Shown: positions 23,909-31,146 of the stretch, piece by piece
How positions within the stretch are numbered: the stretch's first letter is position 1
Layout of the letters: each line of letters begins with the position of its first letter
Source: CAYQDR01 sp964416315
GTDB lineage: Bacteria; Methylomirabilota; Methylomirabilia; Rokubacteriales; DASRDR01
NCBI GenBank assembly: GCA_964416315.1
Contig: CAYQDR010000021.1
Span: forward strand, 1 to 49,149
Length of the DNA stretch: 49,149 nt
Direction of reading: 5' to 3'
The notes under the pieces: generated by a model
Seen by the model: only the letters and a program-made list of their open reading frames with translations
The model's database searches: none
Told to the model about the DNA's origin: nothing
Position numbers and translations under genes: made by a program

Positions 23909-25041
23909 CCCCCCAAGCACTTTCCGCGCGGGCGAAGGCGACCGGGCGGCGGCTGGGCTTCGACCTCGTGGCGGTCGGGCCGGCCGATCCACCGGAGCAC
24001 GGGGCCGCGTTCGAGGCCTGGCTCGACGCGGGTTACGCGGGCACGATGGGCTACCTCGAGCGGGGCCGGGCGAAGCGGCTCGACCCGCGCCGTGTGCTCG
24101 CGGGCGCCCGGTCCGTCGTCGCCTGCGCCCTCAACTACCACCAGGGCGACGGCGGACCTGACCACGTGGCGCGCTATGCCCGGGGCGCGGACTACCACGC
24201 CGTGATGGAGCCGCGCCTCCGCGCCCTCCTCGCCGACCTGGAGGCGGCGGCGCCCGGCGTGACGGGGCGTGTGTACGTGGACACGGGCCCCGTGCTCGAG
24301 CGGGAGCTGGCGGGGCGGGCGGGGCTCGGCTGGGTGGGGAAGAACACGATGCTGCTCCACCCGGGACTCGGCTCCTACTTCTTCATCGGCGTCGTCCTGA
24401 CGACCGCGGAGCTCGCGTTCGACGCGCCGCTCCCGGACCGGTGCGGGACCTGCACGCGCTGCCTCGAGGCGTGCCCCACGGGGGCCTTCGTCGGCCCCTA
24501 CGTCCTGGACGCCCGGCGCTGCATCTCGTACCTCACGATCGAGCACCGCGGGCCGATCCCGCTCGAGCTACGCGAGGGCGTCGGCACCCTCGCGTTCGGC
24601 TGCGACGTGTGCCAGGCCGTCTGCCCCTGGAACCGACAGGCGCCGCTCACGGCAGAGGCCGCGTTCCTGGCGCGCGAGCTGCCGGGGCTGACCGAGCTGG
24701 TGACCCTGACCGAGGCGGACTACCGGGTGCGGCTCAAGGAGAGCCCGCTCCGCCGCGCGCGGCGCCGGGGGCTCGGCCGGAACGCGGCGGTCGCCCTCGG
24801 CAACGCGGGGGATCGCGGCGCGGGTTCGGCCCTCACCCAGGCGCTCGCGGATCCCGAGCCCGAGGTGCGGCGGCACGCGGCGTGGGCGCTCGGGCGGCTC
24901 GGCGGCCCCGCGGCGCGGGTGGCGCTCGGGGCCGCCCGGGATCGCGAGGCCGACCCGGACGTGAGGGAGGAGATCGCGGCCGCACTGGCGGCGCTCGAGG
25001 GTGACGGGAGGGGTTCCGATGGCGATCGACGCGACGCGTGA
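23905..25041 (+). CDS. queG: Epoxyqueuosine reductase
   Basis: A 378-residue QueG, the cobalamin-dependent enzyme that reduces epoxyqueuosine to queuosine in tRNA wobble positions. After the N-terminal cobalamin-binding domain (YVDTGPVLERELAGRAGLGW, with the expected Asp) come two 4Fe-4S sets: CGTCTRCLEACP and CDVCQAVCPWN. The last 70 residues contain HEAT-like repeats (RNAAVALGNAGD, VRRHAAWALGRLG), normal for full-length QueG. GTG at 23905 overlaps the methyltransferase stop and has GGAAGG upstream. Confidence 0.92.
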   Translation: MTPQALSARAKATGRRLGFDLVAVGPADPPEHGAAFEAWLDAGYAGTMGYLERGRAKRLDPRRVLAGARSVVACALNYHQGDGGPDHVARYARGADYHAVMEPRLRALLADLEAAAPGVTGRVYVDTGPVLERELAGRAGLGWVGKNTMLLHPGLGSYFFIGVVLTTAELAFDAPLPDRCGTCTRCLEACPTGAFVGPYVLDARRCISYLTIEHRGPIPLELREGVGTLAFGCDVCQAVCPWNRQAPLTAEAAFLARELPGLTELVTLTEADYRVRLKESPLRRARRRGLGRNAAVALGNAGDRGAGSALTQALADPEPEVRRHAAWALGRLGGPAARVALGAARDREADPDVREEIAAALAALEGDGRGSDGDRRDA

Positions 25042-25609
25042 TGCCCTGGTGCTCGTGGACGTCCAGAACGACTTCTGCCCGGGGGGCAGCCTCGCCGTGC
25101 CCGACGGGGACCAGGTGGTCCCGGTGCTGAACCGGTACGCGGAGCGGTTCGGCGAGGCGCGGGCCCCCGTCTTCGCCTCCCGCGACTGGCACCCGCCGAA
25201 GACGAAGCACTTCCAGGCGTACGGCGGCGCGTGGCCGCCGCACTGCGTCCAGGGGACCCGCGGGGCCGAGTTCCACCCGGGGCTCGAGATGCCCGCGGGC
25301 ACGGTCGTCGTCTCCAAGGGGATGGACCCGGAGCAGGACGCCTACTCGGCCTTCCAGGCCGAGGACGAGCGCGGGATCGCGTTCGCCCGGGCGCTCGCCG
25401 CCCGCGGCGTCAAGCGCCTCTGGGTCGGCGGGCTCGCGACGGACTACTGCGTGAAGGCGACGGTCCTCGACGCCCTGCGGTCGGGCTTGGAGGTGCAGGT
25501 CCTCGCCGACGCCATCCGGGCCGTGGACGTCCAGCCGGGCGACGGCGAGCGCGCGATCGGCGAGATGCGCGAGGCGGGGGCGCGGTTCGTCACCCTCGGG
25601 GCGGTCTGA
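25019..25609 (+). CDS. pncA: Nicotinamidase (PncA-like isochorismatase)
   Basis: A 196-residue amidase of the isochorismatase-like fold, expected to deamidate nicotinamide to nicotinate for NAD salvage. The catalytic triad is Asp14 (VDVQNDFCPGG), Lys100 (VVSKGMD) and Cys144 (LATDYCVKATV); metal ligands Asp56, His58 and His64 lie in SRDWHPPKTKHF. ATG at 25019 follows GGGAGGGG and overlaps the end of queG by 23 bases. The next 130 bases before def have no credible gene. Confidence 0.9.
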   Translation: MAIDATRDALVLVDVQNDFCPGGSLAVPDGDQVVPVLNRYAERFGEARAPVFASRDWHPPKTKHFQAYGGAWPPHCVQGTRGAEFHPGLEMPAGTVVVSKGMDPEQDAYSAFQAEDERGIAFARALAARGVKRLWVGGLATDYCVKATVLDALRSGLEVQVLADAIRAVDVQPGDGERAIGEMREAGARFVTLGAV

Positions 25610-25712
25610 GGGGGGACTGGGTGCGACGCGACGTCGCGGCGCTCGCCGAGGGAGTGCGCCGGGTCGGGCGCATCCGGTAGGCGCGAGGCCCGGGCGCCGC
25701 GCGGGCGTGTGC

Positions 25713-25718
25713 TAAGAT
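25713..25718 (+). promoter_or_regulatory. -10 element of def
   Basis: TAAGAT, 21 bases before the def ATG, in a 130-base gap. No clear -35 at 16-18 bases upstream. Confidence 0.3.
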
Positions 25719-25739
25719 GACCGTGTCCCGCGCTCTGAA

Positions 25740-26285
25740 ATGGCCATCCTGAAGGTCGCGCGCCTGGGTCATCCCGTCCTGCGCAGGGTCGCGGACCCCG
25801 TGCCGGCCGGCGAGATCACGCGGCCGGAGACGCAGCGCCTGATCGACGACATGGTCGAGACCATGCGGGAGTACAACGGCGTCGGCGTCGCCGCGCCGCA
25901 GGTCCACGTCTCGCGCCAGATCGCCGTCCTCGAGGTCGAGTCGCACCCGCGCTACCCCGACGTGCCGCGGATCCCGCTCCTGGTCATCGTCAACCCGGTC
26001 CTCACGCCGGTGGGCGAGGAGACGGCGACCGACTGGGAAGGGTGCCTGTCGGTCCCGGACCTCCGGGGGGTGACGCCGCGCTGGAGCGCGGTGCGCCTCG
26101 AGGCGTACGGGCGCAAGGGGGAGCGGATGGACCTCGTCGCCAAGGAGTTCTTCGCCCGCGTCCTCCAGCACGAGACCGACCACCTGAACGGCAAGGTCTA
26201 CCTCGACCGGATGCGGGACTTCTCGACGCTCTCGCACCTCACGGAGTGGATGCGGCACTGGGTCCGGAACGAGGCGGAGGAGTGA
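25740..26285 (+). CDS. def: Peptide deformylase
   Basis: A 181-residue deformylase that removes the formyl group from nascent chains. All three motifs are intact: GVGVAAPQV at 47-55, EGCLSVPDLRG with Cys102, and QHETDHLNG with His144, Glu145 and His148; these bind the catalytic metal. A short C-terminal tail follows. It ends one base before the start of the next gene, so the two are likely co-transcribed. Confidence 0.95.
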   Translation: MAILKVARLGHPVLRRVADPVPAGEITRPETQRLIDDMVETMREYNGVGVAAPQVHVSRQIAVLEVESHPRYPDVPRIPLLVIVNPVLTPVGEETATDWEGCLSVPDLRGVTPRWSAVRLEAYGRKGERMDLVAKEFFARVLQHETDHLNGKVYLDRMRDFSTLSHLTEWMRHWVRNEAEE

Positions 26286-26286
26286 C

Positions 26287-26682
26287 GTGGCGAGGTCCGT
26301 CGTCGCGCTCGTCCGCGACCTTCTCTTCTCCAGCCGGATCGGCGAGACCGCCAAGCGCCTCGGCTACCCGTTCCGGACCGTGCAGGGTGTGGAGGCGCTG
26401 CGCGGCGCCCTCGCCGAGGGGCCCGGCCTCGTCATGCTCGACCTCGCGGGGCAGGGGCTCGACCAGGAGGCCGCGCTGGCGGCGATCGAGGCGGCGGGCC
26501 GGCCCGCCCCGGTCCTCGGGTGGACCACGCACGCCAGCTGGAAGGCGACGCTCCCGCTCCATGCCCGGTGCGACCGCGTCGTGACGCGTGAGACCCTGAC
26601 GCAGGAGCTGCCCGAGCTGCTGCGGGGGTACCTCGAGGGATCCAGCCTTCCCCCTCCCCCACCGGGCGAGAGGGGAGGGTGA
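26287..26682 (+). CDS. Receiver-fold-like protein of unknown function
   Basis: A 131-residue protein with alternating strand/helix predictions like a response-regulator receiver: VVALVRDLLFSSRIGETAKRLG, then a buried strand PGLVMLDLAGQG, PVLGWTTHASWKA and a final helix. The Asp in MLDLAG is where a receiver would be phosphorylated, but the acidic pair at the first strand and the conserved Lys are not convincing. It is probably a degenerate receiver. The Pro-rich end (SSLPPPPPGERGG) is encoded by an intergenic-type hairpin repeat. GTG at 26287 is one base after the def stop. Confidence 0.65.
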   Translation: MARSVVALVRDLLFSSRIGETAKRLGYPFRTVQGVEALRGALAEGPGLVMLDLAGQGLDQEAALAAIEAAGRPAPVLGWTTHASWKATLPLHARCDRVVTRETLTQELPELLRGYLEGSSLPPPPPGERGG

Positions 26683-26687
26683 GGGGC
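26652..26687 (+). repeat. Hairpin repeat, copy 1
   Basis: CCCTCCCC (26652-26659) pairs with GGGGAGGG (26672-26679), followed by TGAGGGG. The right flank supplies the Shine-Dalgarno of the dienelactone hydrolase three bases later. The left part is also read as the tail of the upstream gene. See copies 2 and 3. Confidence 0.6.
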
Positions 26688-26689
26688 GC

Positions 26690-27412
26690 ATGACGATCCA
26701 GACGAGCATGGTGAGCTTCGAGAGCGGGGCCGACCGGATTGAGGGGCACCTGGCGCTCCCGCCCGTGCCAGGACGCCGGCCGGCGGTGGTCGTCATCCAG
26801 GAGATCTGGGGGCTCACGCCGCACATCAAGGACGTGGCGGACCGCTTCGCGCGCGAGGGGTACATCGCGCTCGCGCCGGACATGTACTCGCGGGAGGGCG
26901 GCGCGCCGTCGCAGGAGCTCGAGATCCTCCGGAAGTTCGCGCTCGGGATCCCGGACAGCCGGATCGTCGCGGACCTCCGAGCCGCGTGCACGTACCTGCG
27001 CGGGCGTCCCGAGGCGCGGGCCGACCGGCTCGCGGCGATCGGCTTCTGCATGGGCGGCGCCTGGGCGCTCCTGCTCGCGTGCCACGAGCCGATCCAGGCG
27101 GCCGCCGACTTCTACGGGCGCGTCCGGTACCCCGACATCACGGAGGCGAAGCCGGAGCACCCGATCGACTACGCGGGGAGCCTCCACTGCCCCCTCCTCG
27201 GCATCTTCGCGGGGGCCGACCAGGGGATCCCGGTGGAGCATGCGCGGGACCTGGAGGCGACCTGCCGCCGTCACGGCAAGAGCGTGGAGCTCCACGTCTA
27301 CGACGGGGCGCCCCACGCCTTCTTCAACGACCACCGGGAGAGCTACCGGGAAGGCCCGGCCCGGGACGCCTGGGCCAGGACGCTCGCCTTCTTCGGCTGC
27401 CACTTGAAGTAG
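26690..27412 (+). CDS. Dienelactone hydrolase family protein
   Basis: A 240-residue alpha/beta hydrolase of the dienelactone hydrolase group. The triad is Cys120 (GFCMGG), Asp177 (FAGADQGIP) and His209 (GAPHAFFND), with Glu38 in QEIWGL next to it, as in true dienelactone hydrolases. It would open lactones such as 4-carboxymethylenebut-2-en-4-olide in aromatic degradation; no other such genes are nearby. ATG at 26690 sits right after a hairpin repeat with a GAGGGG ribosome site. Confidence 0.88.
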   Translation: MTIQTSMVSFESGADRIEGHLALPPVPGRRPAVVVIQEIWGLTPHIKDVADRFAREGYIALAPDMYSREGGAPSQELEILRKFALGIPDSRIVADLRAACTYLRGRPEARADRLAAIGFCMGGAWALLLACHEPIQAAADFYGRVRYPDITEAKPEHPIDYAGSLHCPLLGIFAGADQGIPVEHARDLEATCRRHGKSVELHVYDGAPHAFFNDHRESYREGPARDAWARTLAFFGCHLK

Positions 27413-27425
27413 CGCGAACGATCCC

Positions 27426-27461
27426 CCCTCTCCCCTTTGGGGAGAGGGCTGGGTGAGGGCA
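27426..27461 (+). repeat. Hairpin repeat, copy 2
   Basis: CCCTCTCCCC (27426-27435), loop TTT, GGGGAGAGGG (27439-27448): a perfect 10-base stem, then CTGGGTGAGGG. The final GAGGG is the Shine-Dalgarno of the next gene at 27465. It could be a weak terminator of the hydrolase gene as well. Confidence 0.65.
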
Positions 27462-27464
27462 TTC

Positions 27465-28124
27465 ATGGACGCCGAGACCTTCGTCAGGGAGCTGGACGCG
27501 CGGAACCAGGAGCTGCTCCGGCGGCTCGCGCCGGAGGCGACGCTCGAGCCCGAGGTCGAGGGTGCCCTGAACGTCGTCAACCTGCTCAAGGTCGCGCTGA
27601 AGAACGAGATCGAAGCGACCGAGACGGCCGCGCGATGGCTGGTCACGACAGAGGAGCTGGACGTGAAGCTCGCGCTGGCCCGCCAGGTCGGTGACGAAGC
27701 GAAGCACTACCGGCTGATCGCGGACCGCCTGGGGGAGCTCGGGTTCGAGGCGCGGGGCTTCAACCCGCTGGCCAAAGGGTACGGCCCGCTCTTCCAGTAC
27801 CTGGACACGCTCGGGACCACGGTCGAGCGCGTGGCGGCGGGGCAGTTCACCCGCGAGGCGATCGCCGTCGTCAAGAACCGGCAGTTCATCGAGTTCTGCG
27901 AGGCGGCCGGCGACGCGGAGACGGCGCGGCTCTACCGCGAGACCATCGAGCCCGACGAGCGGCACCACCACGACCTGGGGCGCCGGCTCCTCCTGCGCTA
28001 TGCCACGAACCCCGCAGCGCAGGCGGCGGCGCGCCGCGCCGCCGAGCGGACGCTCGAGCTGGCGGAGGAGCTTCAGGCCCTCGCGCTCAAGACTGCCGGC
28101 ATCCACCACGCCCCGGGCTGCTGA
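27465..28124 (+). CDS. Ferritin-like domain protein
   Basis: A 219-residue all-helical protein of the ferritin-like class. Probable di-iron ligands are Glu48 in LKNEIEATETAA, Glu78 and His81 in DEAKHYRLI, and, later, the EFCEAAGD and EPDERHHHDLG helices. Such proteins oxidise or hydroxylate small substrates or store iron; the specific role is unknown. ATG at 27465 is chosen over an in-frame GTG at 27453 because the GAGGG of the preceding hairpin repeat is spaced for the ATG. The C-terminus ends in IHHAPGC. Confidence 0.75.
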   Translation: MDAETFVRELDARNQELLRRLAPEATLEPEVEGALNVVNLLKVALKNEIEATETAARWLVTTEELDVKLALARQVGDEAKHYRLIADRLGELGFEARGFNPLAKGYGPLFQYLDTLGTTVERVAAGQFTREAIAVVKNRQFIEFCEAAGDAETARLYRETIEPDERHHHDLGRRLLLRYATNPAAQAAARRAAERTLELAEELQALALKTAGIHHAPGC

Positions 28125-28201
28125 GCGTCCCGTGACCGCGTCGCGCCGGCCGATCGTCTGACGCCGAGAGGGGCGGGCGAGGCGCGGTGGAGCTCGCGGC
28201 G

Positions 28202-28543
28202 ATGGCCCGGCGGACGATCGGGGTCGTGCTGGCAGCGGCCGCGGCGGTGACGGCGGTCCAGGCCGGGCAGCCCTGGATCCTGTGGGAGCGGGAAGGCGAT
28301 GGCCTTCGGGAGGGGGCACCGGCCCGCTGGCAGCCGACGAAGCACCCGACGTTCCGCCTGTACGAGGAGTGTGCCCGCGCCCGCAACGCCCTCATCGAGA
28401 ACTTCGCGACCCTTCGCGCGAGCGACCACTTCCGCGTGCACGGCGCTACCGTCTACGTGACGCCGGGCGGCCGGGCCGGCGGCCGCGTGAGGATGCTCGA
28501 CCACGTGTGCCTGCCGGAGGGCGTTGACCCGCGGCGTTGGTGA
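28202..28543 (+). CDS. Small exported protein of unknown function
   Basis: A 113-residue protein with an N-terminal Ala-rich hydrophobic segment (TIGVVLAAAAAVTAVQAG) likely to be a signal peptide. The mature part has WILWEREGDG, FRLYEECARARNALIENFA with one Cys, and LDHVCLPEG with another, so a disulfide is possible. I do not recognise a family. ATG at 28202 lies six codons after an in-frame GTG at 28187. Confidence 0.65.
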   Translation: MARRTIGVVLAAAAAVTAVQAGQPWILWEREGDGLREGAPARWQPTKHPTFRLYEECARARNALIENFATLRASDHFRVHGATVYVTPGGRAGGRVRMLDHVCLPEGVDPRRW

Positions 28544-28575
28544 CCCGACCCGAGCAACCCGAGACGGAGGAAGCC

Positions 28576-29523
28576 ATGAGCGTGGCGACCGCGACCCCGA
28601 GCTACACGGTGGTGGAAGGCTGGGACAAGCTCCCGCCGGGCTGGCGCTTCGTCGAGGCGACGGCGGTGGCGGTGGACCGGAAGGACCGGGTCTACGTGTT
28701 CAACCGCGGGGAGCACCCGGTCATCGTCTTCGAGCGGAACGGGAGCTTCGTGCGCTCCTGGGGGGAGGGGATCTTCAAGCGGGCCCACGGCATCACCATG
28801 GGCCCCGACGACACGGTCTGGCTGACCGACGACGGCAACCACACGATCCGCCAGTTCACGCTGGAGGGGAAACTGCTCCTCACGATCGGCACGGCCGACC
28901 GGCCGGCCGATCCCCACAGCGGCAAGCCCTTCAACCGCCCGACCCACGTCGCGCTCTGCCCCCGGACGGGCGACCTCTACATCTCGGACGGCTACGGGAA
29001 CTCGCGCGTCCACAAGTACGACCCCAAGGGCCGTCTTCTCTTCTCCTGGGGGGAGCCCGGCACCGACCCGGGGTGCTTCAACGTCCCCCACAACATCGTC
29101 ACGGACGCCGAGGGGTTGGTCTACGTCGCCGATCGGGAGAACCATCGGATCCAGATCTTCGGCGGGAACGGACGGTACCAGGGGCAGCTCAACAACCTGC
29201 ACCGGCCGTGCGCGCTCCTCGTGGACCGGGGCAACGGCGGCCGCCTCTACGTGGGCGAGCTGCCGAGCCACCTCGCCGTCAACGCGGCGGTGCCGAACCT
29301 CGGGGCGCGGGTGAGCATCCTGACGCTCAAGGGGGAGCTCCTCGCGCGGGTCGGCGACCGCTTCGCGGGGGAGAAGCCCGGCCAGTTCGTCGCGCCCCAC
29401 GGCGTGGCGCTGGACTCCCGCGGCGACCTCTACGTCGCCGAGGTGTCCTGGACCGCCAAGGGGAGCAAGGAGAACCCGCCCCGGGAGATTCGGTCTTTCC
29501 AGAAGTTCGCGCTGAATCTGTAG
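28576..29523 (+). CDS. NHL-repeat beta-propeller protein
   Basis: A 315-residue protein made of NHL-type repeats, each near the pattern PTHVALCP...GDLYISDGYGNSRVHKYDPKG. Blocks start near residues 30, 75, 125, 180, 230 and 280, which suits a six-bladed propeller. The family is often labelled peptidyl-alpha-hydroxyglycine amidating lyase-like, but no lyase activity can be inferred here. There is no clear signal peptide in the first 30 residues. ATG at 28576 follows GGAGG. Confidence 0.8.
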   Translation: MSVATATPSYTVVEGWDKLPPGWRFVEATAVAVDRKDRVYVFNRGEHPVIVFERNGSFVRSWGEGIFKRAHGITMGPDDTVWLTDDGNHTIRQFTLEGKLLLTIGTADRPADPHSGKPFNRPTHVALCPRTGDLYISDGYGNSRVHKYDPKGRLLFSWGEPGTDPGCFNVPHNIVTDAEGLVYVADRENHRIQIFGGNGRYQGQLNNLHRPCALLVDRGNGGRLYVGELPSHLAVNAAVPNLGARVSILTLKGELLARVGDRFAGEKPGQFVAPHGVALDSRGDLYVAEVSWTAKGSKENPPREIRSFQKFALNL

Positions 29524-29674
29524 CAGGCGGCGGGCTCCGGGCAAGACGAGCGGTCACGTCAGGAGGGCCTCCCTGGCCGAGAGGATCACCAGCTTACTCC
29601 GCGCCTAATGGTCGAGACCAACACCACCGGCGCGGTCTGCCTGCCAGCAGATTCCCGGTCCGCTGGTCGTCCCG

Positions 29675-30106
29675 CTACTGTAATGTAGCCGATGCTGCGA
29701 AGTCTTGCGAGGCTGATTCCCAACGGGCTCGGTCTGTCACAACTCGGTTCGCAGCCATCGACGCTACGGCCTGGCGCACGTGGCGCGCTGCGGCCGCCTC
29801 CCCGATCTGATCGAGCCGGTCCGCGGCGGCGAGCATCCGCCCGAGATCCTCCGCGTCCTGCGCGTGGTGGAAGGCGAGCAGGTAGGCGGCCCGGGCGGAG
29901 AGCCCGGCTGCCTCGGGGTCGGCGGGCCGGCCCCCGGCGGCGAGGATGTCGCCGATCCGGATGAGGCGCTGCCAGTCGTCGGGTCTCAGGCGGTCCGCGC
30001 CCAGGGCCGCCGTGCAGAGCAGCGCGGCGGCGACGAGCAGGACCACCAGTGCGCGGAGGCGGGAGCCCCCGGCACGTCCGGTGGTGCGGGTCATGGCGTG
30101 GGTCAT
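29675..30106 (-). CDS. Exported helical protein of unknown function
   Basis: A 143-residue protein. After a basic start (MTHAMTRTTGRAGGSRLR) comes a hydrophobic signal or anchor, ALVVLLVAAALLCTAALG. The rest is helical and Ala-rich, with RPDDWQRLIRIGDILAAGGRPAD and LAAADRLDQIGEAAAARHVR. No family recognised. ATG at 30106 has GAGGAGGG upstream and a near-perfect sigma-54 promoter before it, so it is under RpoN control if the call is right. It converges with the NHL gene. Confidence 0.7.
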   Translation of the reverse strand: MTHAMTRTTGRAGGSRLRALVVLLVAAALLCTAALGADRLRPDDWQRLIRIGDILAAGGRPADPEAAGLSARAAYLLAFHHAQDAEDLGRMLAAADRLDQIGEAAAARHVRQAVASMAANRVVTDRARWESASQDFAASATLQ

Positions 30107-30143
30107 GTCCACCCTCCTCGGGAGTGAAGTCACCGCAGAAAAG

Positions 30144-30159
30144 AGCAACTGCTGTGCCA
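30144..30159 (-). promoter_or_regulatory. Sigma-54 (-24/-12) promoter
   Basis: On the minus strand TGGCAC, five bases, TTGCT, with ten bases between GG and GC: the closest to consensus of the three seen here. Transcription would start near 30133, 27 bases before the ATG. A T-rich patch follows the TTGC. Confidence 0.75.
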
Positions 30160-30305
30160 GCCGCTCGCCGCTGACTCGGTCGCGCGCTCGCGCGCGGTTT
30201 CTCACGCGCTTGGCAGGGGGATCCTGCCGAGAGCATCCACGCGGACTCGCGGTTTCGGTTACAGGGCGTCGCCGGTGTGATACCCCCGGACTCGGTCCCT
30301 GTCGC

Positions 30306-30335
30306 TTGACACGCGCGGGAACCGGGGGATAGAGT
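30306..30335 (+). promoter_or_regulatory. Promoter of the four-helix membrane protein gene
   Basis: Perfect TTGACA (30306-30311), 18 bases, TAGAGT (30330-30335). Start near 30342, leaving a leader of about 155 bases before the ATG at 30497, unusually long for this genome. Confidence 0.55.
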
Positions 30336-30402
30336 CCGTCTCGAACCTCCGGCCGCAGGGGAGGCAGGATGCTCCCTGGATCGGGCCCTGGACAGTCGTT
30401 CG

Positions 30403-30440
30403 ACGCCCCCGCGGGCCATGGGAATGGCCGACGGGGGCGT
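30403..30440 (+). promoter_or_regulatory. Leader hairpin before the membrane protein gene
   Basis: ACGCCCCCG pairs with CGGGGGCGT and, inside, GGCCAT pairs with ATGGCC around a GGGA loop, separated by one 2x2 internal loop. The pyrimidine-rich TCGTCTCTTC follows. It sits between promoter and gene and could be an attenuator or a protein-binding leader. Confidence 0.45.
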
Positions 30441-30496
30441 TCGTCTCTTCAGGTGGTGAAGGAGGCGGGTGTCGGGCGCCCGGAAAGGAGCGAGCG

Positions 30497-31027
30497 ATGA
30501 TTGCCCAGCGCGAAGCGGCGACCGCGCCTCCCGGCGAGGACCGCGTGCAGACCACGACCGATCGGCTCTTTCAGGATGGGCTCGTCGCCGGCGTGATCGG
30601 CGCGGCCACGATCGCGATCTGGTTCCTGATCCTCGACACGGTCCGGGGCCGGCCCCTCGCCACCCCGTCCCTCCTCGGGACGGCCCTGTACCGGCGGGGC
30701 CAGATCCCCGCGTCCCCGGACGCCCTTCCGATCTCGTTCGAGATGGTCCTGACCTACACGTGGGTGCACGGGCTCGTCTTCTGCGTGATCGGCTGCGCGG
30801 CCTCGTGGCTCGTCGCGTTCGCCGAGGAGAGGCCGAACGCCGCGTTCGGCATCCTCCTGTTCTTCGCGGTCTTCGAGTTCGGGTTCCTGGTGTTGACCAT
30901 GCTGTTCGCGGAGCCGGTCCTCCGCGCCCTGAGCTGGCCGGCGATCCTGGTCGGGAATCTCCTCGCGGCCGTCGCGATGGGTGGCTACCTCTGGCGCCGC
31001 CACCCGAACCTGACCGTCCTGCCGTAG
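30497..31027 (+). CDS. Four-helix membrane protein of unknown function
   Basis: A 176-residue inner-membrane protein with four hydrophobic spans, roughly residues 28-46 (GLVAGVIGAATIAIWFLIL), 90-110 (GLVFCVIGCAASWLVAF), 117-137 (AAFGILLFFAVFEFGFLV) and 147-166. A charged cytoplasmic N-terminus precedes them. I do not recognise the family. ATG at 30497 follows AAGGAG. The long structured leader hints at post-initiation control. Confidence 0.75.
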   Translation: MIAQREAATAPPGEDRVQTTTDRLFQDGLVAGVIGAATIAIWFLILDTVRGRPLATPSLLGTALYRRGQIPASPDALPISFEMVLTYTWVHGLVFCVIGCAASWLVAFAEERPNAAFGILLFFAVFEFGFLVLTMLFAEPVLRALSWPAILVGNLLAAVAMGGYLWRRHPNLTVLP

Positions 31028-31041
31028 GCGGCGTGGCCGGG

Positions 31042-31146
31042 CTAGTGCGCGGTGACCACGGCGATGGTGGCGCCGATCGCCACCACGACGACGACGCTCA
31101 GGAACGCGAGGATCCCGGCGAGAACCATCAGCTGCGTGTCACTCAT
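31042..31146 (-). CDS. 34-residue single-span membrane peptide
   Basis: A 34-residue peptide, almost all one hydrophobic helix (LMVLAGILAFLSVVVVVAIG) with a short polar start MSDTQ and an end VVTAH. Its ATG overlaps the stop of the UDG-NUDIX gene as ATGA, and AAGGAG lies eight bases ahead, which strongly favours real translation. It would insert in the inner membrane. Its function is unknown. Confidence 0.7.
   Translation of the reverse strand: MSDTQLMVLAGILAFLSVVVVVAIGATIAVVTAH

Noticed and set aside
25621..25680. A 19-codon frame between pncA and def starting GTG
   Set aside because: Too short and unsupported; no coupling to a neighbour and no conserved features visible.
29562..29576. GGAGGGCCTCC palindrome after the NHL gene as a terminator
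   Set aside because: Too short, with no T-run; could be chance in this GC range.
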